Below are positions 1-8,980 of a stretch of 15,000 bases of DNA, one piece after another. The position numbers were made by a program, and so were the translations under genes. This DNA comes from Neocallimastix lanati (nom. inval.). Taxonomy: Eukaryota > Neocallimastigomycota > Neocallimastigomycetes > Neocallimastigales > Neocallimastigaceae. Within the stretch, counting starts at the first letter, position 1. Every line of letters starts with the position of its first letter. The notes beneath the pieces were generated by a model that had not been told where the DNA came from, did not search any database, and saw nothing but the letters and a program-made list of their open reading frames with translations. The DNA is taken from the NCBI GenBank assembly GCA_016946835.1, contig JACVTC010000212.1, positions 60,001 to 75,000 on the forward strand. Direction: 5' to 3'.

Positions 1-113
1 ATAACAATATGAAGTTATTATCAACAACAAAATCAGAAGCTGAGAGGAAAAGGAGCAATGAACTTAAAATTAATGGTGAAAATAAAAGATTAAAGAGTAG
101 TAGTAAACCATAA
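1..113 (+). CDS. 3' end of an AAA-ATPase-like/PD-(D/E)XK paralogue (partial)
   Basis: The frame starting at base 3 is open to a TAA at 111-113 and encodes about 36 residues. These closely match the C-terminus of the intact gene at 2448-4205: NNMK-LLST, then AERKRSNEL, then KRL-SS and a final KP. The rest of the gene lies to the left of the window, so its N-terminal ATPase and nuclease domains cannot be judged. The basic tail (AERKRSNEL, about ten residues, KRLK) is the best conserved part and looks like a bipartite nuclear localisation signal. The match continues past the stop codon into the 3' non-coding sequence, which shows duplication of a whole genomic segment. It could be a functional gene or the end of another pseudogene. 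Confidence 0.7.
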   Translation, partial: NNMKLLSTTKSEAERKRSNELKINGENKRLKSSSKP

Positions 114-544
114 AATAATTAATTTCCAATACCATTAAAATCATAAATAAACATATAAATTGTAAATAACATATAAAAAAAATGATTAAAGTAAATAAAT
201 TTTTTTTATATATAATAAAAATTTTTTAATATAATAATTTATAATTTTAAATATTTTATAAAAATTGTAAGAAATAAGTAATCAACAACAGAATCAGGAG
301 CTGAAAGGAAAAGGAGCAATGAACTTGAAATTAATGGTGAAAATAAAAGATTAAAGAGTAGTAGTAGTAAACCATAAAATAATTAATTTCCAATACCATT
401 AAAATCATAAATAAACATTTAAATTGTAAATAACATATAAAAAAAATGATTAAAGTAAATGAATTTTTTTTATATATAATAAAAATTTTTTAATATAATA
501 ATTTATAATTTTATTTAATAAAAATTGTAAGAAATAAGTAATCA
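22..544. repeat. 261-bp tandem duplication of a gene tail plus 3' flank
   Basis: Two near-identical units lie in direct tandem, with an offset of 261 bp (AGCAATG at 54 and again at 315). Each contains the last ~30 codons of the AAA-like gene, its stop codon and about 170 bp of 3' flank. Each ends in GTAAGAAATAAGTAATCAA. The 5-bp sequence ATCAA occurs at both edges of the unit, which suggests duplication through microhomology or slippage. Units differ by scattered substitutions, an extra AGT codon in the second tail, and a short length difference in the A/T-rich 3' flank. Confidence 0.85.
282..377 (+). pseudogene. Orphan second copy of the AAA-like gene tail
   Basis: This is the coding part of the second 261-bp unit. 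The frame starting TCA at 282 encodes STTESGAERKRSNEL followed by the KRLK tail, and stops at TAA 375-377. Immediately upstream is the 3' non-coding sequence of the first unit, with in-frame stops and no start codon, so this tail cannot be made as a protein by itself. It has one more Ser codon (AGT) than the first unit. Its reading frame is still clean, so the duplication is probably recent. Confidence 0.75.
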
Positions 545-1729
545 AAAGTTCTAGAAATAATTAAAAAATTTTTTTAAATATTTTATATTATTTAATTTTT
601 TTTTTTTTTTTTTTTTTTTTTATCAATTGATCAGTTGTATTATATTTTTAAATTATTTGAGAAAATACCAAGCGGTTACGTTCTCTGAATGTGCTAAATT
701 TCTTTTTTTTTTTTTTTTTTTTTTTTATATCCTTTTTTTATATCCATTCTTTCAGCCCTAAAAAAAAGTGACTTTTGAAATTGAAATAATTGCGATTAAT
801 AAATAAAAATATTATAAGATTTAAAAGCTTTTTTAAAAATTTTAACCAAAATATTATAGGACTCTACTATTTCAAATGGTATCCATCAGACCTAAACAAT
901 TTGGATTCTGTAATAAGAAATAAAATATTAGTTTATATTTTTCTCTTTTAAGAAATATGCCAAAGAAAACAAATAATAATAAATTTGCATATATTGCAAT
1001 TCTTGATATAAGTAAAAAAATTAAGACCAAACTTTTATATTCTTGCGAATTTCAGTAATCTAGGAATACATAGTTAATGACTTTAAATAATCACTAACCT
1101 GTGTCGTACATTTAAAGATCATTCAAAGATTGATCATATTTTAATGTTTCCAATATTTTCATTATTTTATCTTATAAATATATATTTTTTTTTTTTTTTA
1201 TTTTTTTTTCTTAAATTTTTTTATAATCTTTATAAACTTATGTACTTCTAATTGTGTGATAAATAAAAATAAATTAAAGTTTGTGATTTTACAAAAAAAA
1301 AAAAAAAAATTTTTTTTATTTTATGTAATATTTTAACATTTTATTAAAATAATCAATAAATAGTAAATAAAAAGCAAGCAATATTGAATTTTCAATAATA
1401 AAAATTAAAAAAAAAATTTTCTAGTAAATCATTAACAAAAGATAAAAAAAAAAATTTAATTAAATAAAAAAATATCCATAATGATATGAACTGAACTGCT
1501 TTTCCAGGTCCATGGAGGGTTGAATGGAAAAGGAATAACCTTTATCAGACGTACTAATTACAGTTTTTTCTGTGATTCTGATGATAATCTATGGTTATCC
1601 TTTTTAAAGTGGCTTCTAGTACGAAAATAGTAAATTGAAATACTAGAAGACTGTTGAAACTGAAACTGATGTTTTATATTGTTTTAAAAATGCCCTTGTG
1701 AAGTCTTACAGATATTAATTAAATGAAAC
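545..1729. other. Gene-free spacer with long T tracts
   Basis: No convincing gene is seen. The first ~230 bases resemble the 3' flank of the intact AAA-like gene: GAGAAAATACCAAGCGGTTAC near 660 aligns with the hairpin at 4419-4448, and TATCCATTCTTTCAGC near 740 recurs near 4533. T tracts of 26 (596-621) and 24 (703-726) bases are present. A hairpin with 9-bp perfect arms (CTTCTAGTA 1613-1621, TACTAGAAG 1641-1649) lies in a less AT-rich stretch at about 1490-1720. That stretch could be further decayed gene sequence that I cannot identify. Confidence 0.5.
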
Positions 1730-2025
1730 TAGAATATTTTAATAAATATTTATGATTTGATAGAATATTCCAATGAAATGTTGAAATTGACATTAATTAA
1801 AAATGTCAAAATAATGTTGCAAGTTTTAGATAATTACACCTGATTGAAAGTATTCCAACGGAAAAAATTGAATATATATTTTAAAATTAATTATAATAAT
1901 TTAAGCATACTTTCATGCTCAAATAAAGTATTATATTGATGAAGTAAATGTTAATGAAAGAGTATATTTTATTTTCTTTTACAAAATGAAGTGAATAAAG
2001 AAATTACAATAATAGAATTAATGAA
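1730..2025 (+). pseudogene. Decayed internal fragment of an AAA-like/PD-(D/E)XK gene
   Basis: The DNA aligns with 3650-3930 of the intact gene. The translation SNEMLKLTLIKNVK corresponds to SDEMLEVTLHKNVK (residues 408-421), followed by Q-V-LDN in place of E-I-LDK. Further on, NEVNKEITIIELM corresponds to the nuclease-core segment around KDKVNGKIIIIELK (484-496). The reading frame is broken by several stops (TGA in TACACCTGATTG and TGATGA near 1940) and by small indels. The catalytic E-L-K is now E-L-M. The N-terminal ATPase half is absent or unrecognisable. It represents a third family member in this cluster, older than the tandem tail copies. Confidence 0.72.
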
Positions 2026-2447
2026 ATAAAAATTTTATTTTGGACAATGTTTTTATTTAATTAATTTTTTTAATATATTAAAATTTTTAATACATTTTTA
2101 ATACGTAAATTTTATACAATTACGTATTTAATTAATAAAAGAAGAAAAAAAAAATGATTAATAAAATACATTAAAAATATTTCATACTTCATTTATATTC
2201 AATTTTTAATTTGATATTGTTTGAAAATTAATATTTTATAAGAAAATTAAAATATTTTCAAAAAAAAAAAAAATGGTATATTAATAATAATTTAGAGAAT
2301 ATATAAATAAAATAAGTTATAATTTATTTGTTTATTAATTATTATTATTATTATTTTTTTTTTTTTTTTGATAAAATAGATACTCTTTTGTTAATAAGTT
2401 CATAATAAATATATATAAATCATTACAAGAAAAAAAAAAAAAAAAAA
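2026..2447. promoter_or_regulatory. 5' flank of the intact AAA-like gene
   Basis: This stretch is almost pure A/T, with no recognisable ORF and no single convincing core promoter box. It contains a TTATTA-rich segment, a T tract at about 2355-2369, and an uninterrupted A tract running directly into the ATG at 2448. An A-rich leader is common in AT-rich fungal genes, but transcription start and promoter elements cannot be fixed from sequence alone. Confidence 0.35.
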
Positions 2448-4205
2448 ATGGGGTTAATTATAGATAACGAAGATATGTGTGAAAAATTTAAAGGTTTACT
2501 TGAAGAAAAATATTTTATAGATAAATCAAATATAATAAATGATTTTAATAAATTAATTAATAGAAATTCTGAAAAATATGTGTGTATTACAAAACCAAGA
2601 AGATTTGGTAAAACTTCAATAGCAGCCATGTTAGTAATGTATTATAGTAAAAGTATTGATTCTAAAGAAATATTTAATAAATTAAAAGTATCCAAAGGAA
2701 AAAGTTCTGATAATAAAGAGAAAAAAAACGAAATTAAACAATATAAAGAATTTCAAGGAAAATATTATACCTTATATTTAGATTTTTCAAGCAATGTTTT
2801 TTCTTTCAAAAATTTACGTTCTTTTATATCTTCAATTAATAGTAAATTAAAAATAGATATTGAAGAACTATTTCCTAACTCTAAAGTATTAAAAGATTAT
2901 GATGATGATATAGTTTATAATTTAAAAAAATTATATTTAGAAACCGATAAAAAGTTTATTCTTGTTATTGATGAATGGGACTACATAATCACCAATAAAA
3001 AGTTTACAGATAAAGAACGCTATAATTATATTGATTTTTTAAAGTATTTAATTAAAGATAATTCCTATTTAGCCTTTGTTTATATGACAGGAATAACAGA
3101 AATTACAAAGTATTTATATTCATTAAATTGTTTTACGGAATATACTATGATAAATGATAAAAATTATTACAAATATTTTGGATTTACGGAAGATGAAGTT
3201 CATAAGCTATGTAAAATTAATAAAAAGTTAACCTTTGAAAATTTAAAAAGCTGGTATAATGGATATAAATCGTATAATGGTGAAAAAATTTTTAATACAT
3301 GGTCAGTTATTCAAGCATTAAATTCGAATATCATTGAAAATTATTGGTCACAAACGGGAAGTTTCAATGAGCTGAAAAAAATGAATAATTATGATATCGT
3401 TGGTGTAAAAGAAGATATTTTAGAATTGATTAATGGTAATGAAATTGAAATAAAATTAGAAAATTATGGAGTAGAAGATATCCGAAAGGAATCAGAAGAA
3501 AAAGAACATGTAAAGGAAATATTATATTCAAAAATGGTTACTTTTGGATATTTAACATACTATAATGGAAAAATATCCATACCAAATAAAGAATTGAAGG
3601 AAGAATTTATAAAGGCTTTAAACGATAAAGAAAGTGATATGCAATATTTCTATAATATGATAAAGAATTCGGATGAAATGTTGGAAGTGACATTACATAA
3701 AAATGTCAAAAGAATGTATGAAATTTTAGATAAATCCCCCATGGAAAAAATTATTCTTGAAGATAAAATTGATCATGCACATTTAAAACGTTTTATAGAT
3801 TATTCATATTTTAATGCTCGAACGAAGTATGATATTGTTGAAGAATATCCTAATGATAATGGAACAACGGATATTATTTTTCTTCCCAAAGAAAAAGATA
3901 AAGTAAATGGAAAAATTATAATAATTGAATTAAAAGTGAATAGTACAGCAAAAGAAGCTATTAAGCATATACATCGAAAAAAGTATTATAATGGATTAAA
4001 AGAAAAGGGATATTATGGAAATATTTTATTAATTGGAATAAATTACGACCAGAAAAAAGTAAAATATAGTTGCGTAATAGAAGAATACAATAACAATATG
4101 AAAATATTATCAACATCAGAATCAGGAGCAGAAAGAAAAAGAAGCAATGAACTTGAATTTTATGGCCAATGTAAAAGATTGAGGAGTAGTCGTCATAAAC
4201 CCTAA
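2448..4205 (+). CDS. AAA-ATPase-like protein with C-terminal PD-(D/E)XK nuclease-like domain
   Basis: This 585-residue intronless ORF has the architecture of the Pfam AAA-ATPase-like (PF09820) plus PDDEXK_9/DUF1703 family, widespread in Bacteroidetes and Clostridia and expanded in gut fungi. A P-loop lies at 49-56 (KPRRFGKT, the family variant of Walker A), a Walker B-like strand ends in D175-E176 (ILVIDEWD), a MTGITEI motif at 213-219, and WYNGY at 269-273. The nuclease-like core shows GTTD (D475) followed by IIIELK (E494, K496), the expected D...ExK arrangement, so both active sites look intact. The C-terminus is basic: RKR 563-565, ten residues, KRLR 576-579, a fit to a bipartite nuclear localisation signal. 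No signal peptide or membrane segment is seen. The first ATG follows an A tract and leaves the normal N-terminus before the P-loop. Family function is unknown; nucleic-acid-directed activity is inferred. Bacterial origin by horizontal transfer is plausible. Confidence 0.88.
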   Translation: MGLIIDNEDMCEKFKGLLEEKYFIDKSNIINDFNKLINRNSEKYVCITKPRRFGKTSIAAMLVMYYSKSIDSKEIFNKLKVSKGKSSDNKEKKNEIKQYKEFQGKYYTLYLDFSSNVFSFKNLRSFISSINSKLKIDIEELFPNSKVLKDYDDDIVYNLKKLYLETDKKFILVIDEWDYIITNKKFTDKERYNYIDFLKYLIKDNSYLAFVYMTGITEITKYLYSLNCFTEYTMINDKNYYKYFGFTEDEVHKLCKINKKLTFENLKSWYNGYKSYNGEKIFNTWSVIQALNSNIIENYWSQTGSFNELKKMNNYDIVGVKEDILELINGNEIEIKLENYGVEDIRKESEEKEHVKEILYSKMVTFGYLTYYNGKISIPNKELKEEFIKALNDKESDMQYFYNMIKNSDEMLEVTLHKNVKRMYEILDKSPMEKIILEDKIDHAHLKRFIDYSYFNARTKYDIVEEYPNDNGTTDIIFLPKEKDKVNGKIIIIELKVNSTAKEAIKHIHRKKYYNGLKEKGYYGNILLIGINYDQKKVKYSCVIEEYNNNMKILSTSESGAERKRSNELEFYGQCKRLRSSRHKP

Positions 4206-4575
4206 AAAAATTAATTACCAATACTATTAAAATCATAAATAAATTTTTAAATTGTGAAAAATATATAAAAAAATTATTGAAATAAATGAATTTTTATGTA
4301 TATAATAATAATTTTATTTAATAAAAATTGTAAGAAATAACTATTAAAATGTTTTATAAATAAATAAAATTTTTTTTTATTGATTATATTAATTTTTTTT
4401 TTTTTATTTTTTTTTTTGTTAAGAAAATACTAAGTAGTATTTTCTTAATTAAAAAAAATTAAGTACTCTGATTGTACTAAATGTTATTTCAAAACATATG
4501 TGAGAGGAATTTCACTGATGAATGAAATTCGGTATCCATTCTTTCAGCTCTTAAGAAAGGTGACTTATGATCATA
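4206..4575. repeat. 3' flank homologous to that of the paralogue at 1-113
   Basis: The sequence after the stop codon matches the region after the stop at 111-113. Shared blocks are CCAATACYATTAAAATCATA, then AAATTGT, then AAAAATTGTAAGAAATAA, and further on TATCCATTCTTTCAGC (about 4533-4548 against 738-753) followed by a GTGACTT block. Homology beyond the coding region shows that these genes arose by duplication of a genomic segment rather than by retroposition. Polyadenylation signals cannot be singled out because AATAAA-like hexamers are everywhere. Confidence 0.7.
4419..4448. other. Perfect 12-bp inverted repeat (hairpin) after the AAA-like gene
   Basis: TTAAGAAAATAC (4419-4430) and GTATTTTCTTAA (4437-4448) are perfect reverse complements around a 6-base loop (TAAGTA). 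It lies about 215 bp past the stop codon. The corresponding site of the first paralogue (about 660-690, GAGAAAATAC ... GTTACGTTCTC) can form only a weaker, imperfect hairpin. A role in 3'-end formation is possible but unproven. Confidence 0.6.
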
Positions 4576-4712
4576 TTCGAGTGTATGAAAAATTTTAATT
4601 AATCGTATTTTTTTTTTTTTTGTTTTTGTTTTTGTTTTTAAATAAAGTAAAATTTAACAAAAGATTATTTTTCTTTATGTCTTCAATAATGAAAATAATC
4701 AAATCAAATTTC

Positions 4713-4758
<46 letters not shown>

Positions 4759-5194
4759 AAATAAAGTTTAAAAATGACTCAACTGTTATTATTAATTAAC
4801 TATTTTCCTTTATTATAGTTAAATTTACCATTCATTCATATAAATATAAACCTAACAAAATTTTTTTTTTTTTTTTGTTTTTTTTTCTTTTGTTTTACAT
4901 TATTTTAATTATAGGTGAAAAGAAAAAAAAAAAAATTAAAAAATAGAAAAAAGAATTTTATTTTATTATTTTTTTGTATTAAAATTTGAATTTTTAAATA
5001 TTAATAATGGCATTGTGGCACTTTTACAATAATAAATTATGTAATAATAAAAAATTTTTAATTTCAAGTGTACTTTTTACCTATATGTATTTTTTATAAT
5101 GAAATTAATAAAATTTCATTAAGTGTATTTTCTTCCCTGTCAAAAAATAAAAAAAAAAAAAAATTTTTTTCTTTCATTCTATTTTTTTAATATT
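4576..5194. other. Gene-free AT-rich spacer with A39 tract and a hairpin
   Basis: No coding region is visible. Notable items are TTTTTG repeats near 4620-4638, an uninterrupted run of 39 A at 4718-4756, and a perfect inverted repeat with 10-bp arms (TAATGAAATT 5097-5106, AATTTCATTA 5112-5121). The long A tract could be the poly-A tail scar of a retroposed sequence, but no gene body is seen in front of it. It may equally be simple expansion or an assembly artefact. Confidence 0.45.
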
Positions 5195-5252
5195 ATTTTA
5201 TTTTATTTTATTCAATCTGTATTTTCTATTCATATTCTACTATTTATTTTTT
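5195..5252 (-). repeat. Single copy of the dispersed AAAAT minisatellite unit
   Basis: A run of ATTTT is followed by TTCAATCTGTATTTT, CATATTCTAC and TATTTATTTT. This is the reverse complement of the unit that forms arrays at 8981-9381 and 14757-15000 (AGTAGAATAT ... TACAGATTGAATAAAAT). Only one unit is present here, outside the transposons. Confidence 0.65.
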
Positions 5253-6182
5253 TATTTTTGTAACAGATACATGGTAACTTCAAGTCTATCCAATGATAGT
5301 TCTTTAGTTACGTAATGTATCTATAAACAGTTAGCAACTTCAGCTAATCAAATAAAATCTTTTTCTTAATTTCGTACATTAAATTTTATTATTTTATAGT
5401 TAATTATATAGTTAAATATTTAGTTAAATATATTGATATGAAATGAAAATAAAAACCTTAATTATTAATAAATTATTTTATTAATAATTACATAAAAATA
5501 AATTAATTAATCACATGATTTGATTATTGATATACGGAACTTTTATGTGCTATATTTTAATTATAATAATATAGTTATATCTTTATTTAATTATTACTTT
5601 TCCTAAAAACTAAAAAACCCCCTTCTAAATTAATTTTATTAGAAATTGGTTATTATTAAGAAATTACATTTTTAAAATTATAAAATTTAATAATGTGAAA
5701 TATATTTTAAACATATAATATAAATTATATATATATAAGAATACAATATCTATATTTAAATAATAAATGTATATTATATGTAAAATATAAAATAAATATA
5801 AAATAATACATAATAATATATTATATAATATAATAAAAATCCTATTAAAGTTAAATATAAGAATATTATTATATTTTAATATAATAATATATAATTATAA
5901 AATAAATATATAATTTAATATATTATAAAATAATATGTAATTTAATATATATTATAATAGTAATTATAATATAATAATGAATAATTAATAATATATTATA
6001 AAAATTATTATCAAAAGATATAAATTTAATATTTAATAATTATTATTAAATATACAAATATGTTACTACACATATTTGTTTTAGATCATATAAAATAAAT
6101 TAAAAATATTTAAAATGTGATATATTTCAAAAAAAAAAATGATGATTTACATTCGCCATATTCTGAAAATTTTTATTTATTT
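5253..6182. other. Gene-free spacer with stem-loop candidates
   Basis: No gene is seen. At 5266-5321 a nested fold is possible: GATACAT pairs with ATGTATC, GTAACT with AGTTAC, and CTATC-CAAT-GATAG forms an inner hairpin. A second small hairpin follows at about 5331-5345 (TTAGC ... GCTAA). From about 5560 to 6050 the sequence is nearly all A/T, with TATAAT-like words. A perfect 10-bp inverted repeat (ACAAATATGT 6054-6063, ACATATTTGT 6070-6079) lies just before the outer transposon. No function is assigned. Confidence 0.4.
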
Positions 6183-6191
6183 ATTAATTTA
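6183..6191. other. Left target-site duplication of the outer MULE
   Basis: ATTAATTTA directly abuts the first base of the left TIR at 6192. The identical 9-mer occurs at 12568-12576, directly abutting the right TIR. Nine base pairs is the characteristic target duplication of Mutator-like elements. The sequence is AT-rich, so chance identity is not negligible, but both copies sit exactly at TIR edges. Confidence 0.78.
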
Positions 6192-6250
6192 GAATGTGAG
6201 GCATTTCGACATAATTTATGTATAATCATCATAAAATTTTGTGCAATGTG
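6192..6250 (+). repeat. Left TIR of the outer MULE
   Basis: It begins GAATGTGAGGCATTTCGACA. From its tenth base, 29 bases are identical to the inverted right end (12530-12558). The first nine bases are only partly matched (G, and GT at positions 5-6). At the 53rd base it has CAATGTG (6244-6250), which recurs at exactly the same distance in the right end once the nested element is ignored (8615-8621 inverted). Confidence 0.8.
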
Positions 6251-6590
6251 TATAATATATATAATACGCCACTATTTTCAACGTATATTTTTATTTATTG
6301 TATTTTAACATTAAAAAATAAAATAAAAACTAAAAAAAGAATAAATAAAAGAATAAATAGGTTTTCTGTTAAGAATTTTATTTTGTTTTTATTTTATTTT
6401 TATTTTATTTTATTATTATATTTTATTTCATTATTATATTTTATTATTAAATATTTTAATAATAAAACCTTTCCATTTTATTTTATTTAAATAAAATAAA
6501 TAAAATTTTATATTTTATTATTAAATTATTTAAATAATAGAATAAAACTTATTATAATATTAAATATTTATTATTAATAAAATTAAAATA
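6251..6590. other. Non-coding left arm of the outer MULE
   Basis: This is AT-rich sequence between the left TIR and the repeat array. It contains TATAATACGCCA near 6257-6268, whose inverse (TGGCGTATTATA) occurs near 8707-8718, just inside the left TIR of the inner element. Short open frames here run through the TIR and low-complexity sequence and are not genes. Confidence 0.45.
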
Positions 6591-6813
6591 TTGATATTGA
6601 TATTAATAAAATATATTGATATTGATATTAATAAAATATATTGATATTGATATTAATAAAATATTTTGATATTGATATTAATAAAATATTTTGATATTGA
6701 TATTAATAAAATATTTTGATATTGATATTAATAAAATATTTTGATATTGATATTAATAAAATATTTTGATATTGATATTAATAAAATATATTGATGTTGA
6801 TATTAATATAATT
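6591..6813. repeat. 25-bp tandem array (nine units) in the outer MULE
   Basis: Nine head-to-tail units begin at 6591 and recur every 25 bp to 6791. The unit core is TTGATATTGATATTAATAAA followed by ATAT plus A or T. The last unit is diverged (TTGATGTTGATATTAATATA). The array ends about 40 bp from the 3' end of the transposase pseudogene. The same core makes up a 38-bp array at the equivalent side of the inner element (9797-10005). Internal GATATT doubling gives a smaller 6-bp periodicity. Confidence 0.93.
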
Positions 6814-6851
6814 TAAACTATATATATTCTAGTTAATTATTATTTATAAAT

Positions 6852-8268
6852 TTAGAGCGTGTTTAATTCTAATAAACATTTATACCATAAATCAATGATA
6901 TCATTTTTATCACATTATTTATCAATTAATTCGAATTCCTTTTTTTTTTTTTGTATTTTTTAATTAAATCATTGATTTCATCAGTTTTTATTACTATTCT
7001 TCTTTTTTTTTCCCAAACCCCTTCAATTTTCCTTTTGTAATTATTGTAAGATAAAGATTCTTCTCTTTTTAAATGATAAATCAATTTATATAAAGAAGGT
7101 TTTTTGCAAAACAATTTTTTTAAGTAATTGTTAAAAGATTCTGAAGCATTATTTGTTATGTGGTTTATATCGTTATAATAATTCCAATATTGAATATCAT
7201 ATTTATATAAATAAGTCTTATTAAAATATTCCAAAAAATTTAAAAAATTGAAATAATTATATATTTGACATATAATTTAATATAATTATAAATATCAAAT
7301 ATATATTCAGGATTTATAAAAGGAAAATTTGTAATAGCATTATAAAACAAATAAATTTTATTATTATTTTCAACTTCATTATAACATAATTTATTTTTTT
7401 GAACTTCTAACGATCTTTTATAATGCCATACACAATATTTAATAGTAATATTAGGAAATATTTTAATGGCAGCATTGGATATACCTTTTTCAAAATCACA
7501 ACGCAAAATTTTTGGTGTAACTATAATATTATTATTATATTTGCTTGCATTCTTTTTTAATTCTTCAAATAACAATTCATAGGTTGCTTGTTCTTTATTA
7601 TTTAATATAGATAATGATGTAGTGTAAAAACTATTTATTTCTGGAGCATATACTCTTGTTATAAACACTTGATAACTAAATATTGGTGTAATATAAAATG
7701 TACCATCAACAAACATATTTTCGTTGTATTTAATAAACAATTCTGTTTGGAATGGTGATTGAAAAATTATAATATTAGAATTTTTGAATATCATAAAATT
7801 TTCATCTCTTTCGTTTATATAATATTCAGATTTATCTGGAATTTCATTAAATTTTGATATATCAGGAGGTAGTTGTTTTTTTATATATCTTGATATTTGG
7901 GATTTAATTGAACTATATTCAGAGCATATCAATCCAATTTCTTCAGATATTTCATTATATATATGTTTTGGATTTATATCAAATGGGATTGAGGTTTTTC
8001 TAATTTCATTTTTCATTTTATGTTTTACTATTGATACAGATGCATCATATTCTTTTCCTGGATGAGTATGCTTGTTTTCATATTTTATTACTTTATTATT
8101 ATCATTTAGAATAATATAAGATTTACATTTTTTAACTGTTTTATATTCAGTACATTTGAATACTTTTGTATTATTCGTTATATACCATAAATTAAATTTA
8201 TATTTTCTGTTTACAATGATTTGGTTTTTTTCTTTATTAGTTTCACTTATTTCTAATTTATCGTCCAT
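6852..8268 (-). pseudogene. FLYWCH/MULE transposase pseudogene of the outer element
   Basis: It is homologous over its whole length to the intact transposase at 10230-11666. The first open segment (ATG at 8266-8268, 342 codons) keeps the FLYWCH zinc ligands C39-x8-C48-x18-H67-x-H69, the first two catalytic aspartates (D188 in VDGTF, D258 in CDFE) and the C279-x2-H282 motif. Around 7270-7280 a one-base loss shifts the frame. The next segment (6926-7234 in the other frame) holds the catalytic Glu in NNASESFNNYL. A second shift falls in a 13-base homopolymer (6940-6952). The expected tail CDKND-IIDLW-KCLLEL is then readable, but with a TAA at 6915-6917, and ends at TAA 6852-6854. Two frameshifts and a nonsense codon make it non-functional, though damage is light. 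The homopolymer shift could be a sequencing error; the others less readily. Confidence 0.88.
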
Positions 8269-8634
8269 TTATTATAAATATTTTAAATTAAAAGTTTTAT
8301 TTTTTATTTTTTAATTTTTTTTGTTTTAATCTATTTTTTTAATCTTATATTTTACTTTATTCTTTTTTTTTTTTATTATTATTTTACTTTATTATTTATT
8401 TTTTTTACTTTTTATTTTATTTTTTATTTTTTTTTATATTTAATTTTACATTATTATTTATTATTTATTTATTTTTTATTTATTTTTATTTATTTTTAAT
8501 TTTTTTTTTTTATTTTTTATTTTACTTTATTACTGTAAATGTTATTAAAATTATAAAAAAAAAAAAAAAAAAAAAATAAATTTAACCCTATCCTATTCAT
8601 TTATTTTTATAAGCCACATTGTAATACATGAATA
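8269..8634. other. Low-complexity right arm of the outer MULE
   Basis: This is 5' flank of the transposase pseudogene. It is dominated by T-rich ATTTT/TTTAT repeats to about 8530 and an A tract near 8558-8576. At 8615-8621 CACATTG is the inverted CAATGTG of the outer TIR, so the last ~20 bases are the inner part of the outer element's right TIR, cut off by the nested element. No gene is visible. Confidence 0.6.
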
Positions 8635-8643
8635 AATGATTAT
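8635..8643. other. Left target-site duplication of the inner MULE
   Basis: AATGATTAT abuts the first base of the inner left TIR (8644). The identical 9-mer lies at 12529-12537, immediately after the inner right TIR, where it also forms part of the outer element's right TIR. This is the expected mark of a MULE insertion into the outer element. Confidence 0.82.
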
Positions 8644-8696
8644 GGAGGTGTGTCATTTCGAAAATTTTTATTACATAAATTTGTATTTTGTTGTAT
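8644..8696 (+). repeat. Left TIR of the inner MULE
   Basis: It starts GGAGGTGTGTCATTTCGAAA and runs to the GTTGTAT ending at 8696. The 43 bases from 8654 match the inverted right end with one mismatch (ACATAAAT against ACAAAAAT). The first ten bases differ by short indels (GGAGGTGTGT against GGGGAGTGTG). It shares GCATTTCGA-like sequence with the outer TIR. Confidence 0.9.
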
Positions 8697-8980
8697 TGTA
8701 TTTCGGAAAACATGGCGTATTATAATGTGATAAATAAATAAATGAATGAATAAATTATAAATGAATAAATAAATTTTTAAATAATAATAAAAATAATTAA
8801 GACAAACGTTTATTATGACTAAAAAAATTTTTTTTAGAAAATTAAATAAAAATATATATATATATATATATATAATTACTACGTATATAAAATAATTATT
8901 ATATTTTTTTTATTTTATTTTAAATATTATTAATTATTATTAATACATTAATACCTTGTTTATATTATCAACAGAAAATG
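8697..8980. other. Left subterminal arm of the inner MULE
   Basis: It contains TGGCGTATTATA (about 8707-8718), inverse of a word inside the outer left arm, AATAAATGAA-type short repeats, and a TA dinucleotide run at about 8852-8874. No gene is visible. Confidence 0.45.

Noticed and set aside
2423-2629. Minus-strand open frame over the start of the AAA-like gene
   Set aside because: It is antisense to a well-supported coding region and ends in a poly-Phe run produced by the A tract before the ATG.
3961-4236. Minus-strand open frame over the end of the AAA-like gene
   Set aside because: Antisense shadow of the nuclease-like domain; no independent support.
4718-4756. Poly-A tail of a retrotransposon or processed gene
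   Set aside because: No coding remnant or target duplication is visible before the 39-A run, and long homopolymers are common throughout the window.
5266-5321. tRNA gene
   Set aside because: A 7-bp outer stem exists, but the span is too short (56 bases) and no D-arm, anticodon arm and T-arm order with GTTC-type loop can be drawn.
6117-6490. Two overlapping short open frames on the + strand
   Set aside because: They run across the target duplication, the left TIR and AT-rich sequence of the outer transposon, and encode only Phe/Ile/Tyr-rich low-complexity peptides.
7230-7280. Programmed ribosomal frameshift joining the two transposase segments
   Set aside because: There is no convincing slippery heptamer at the shift, the intact relative reads through in one frame, and a second shift plus a stop codon follow downstream. 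Mutation explains it better.
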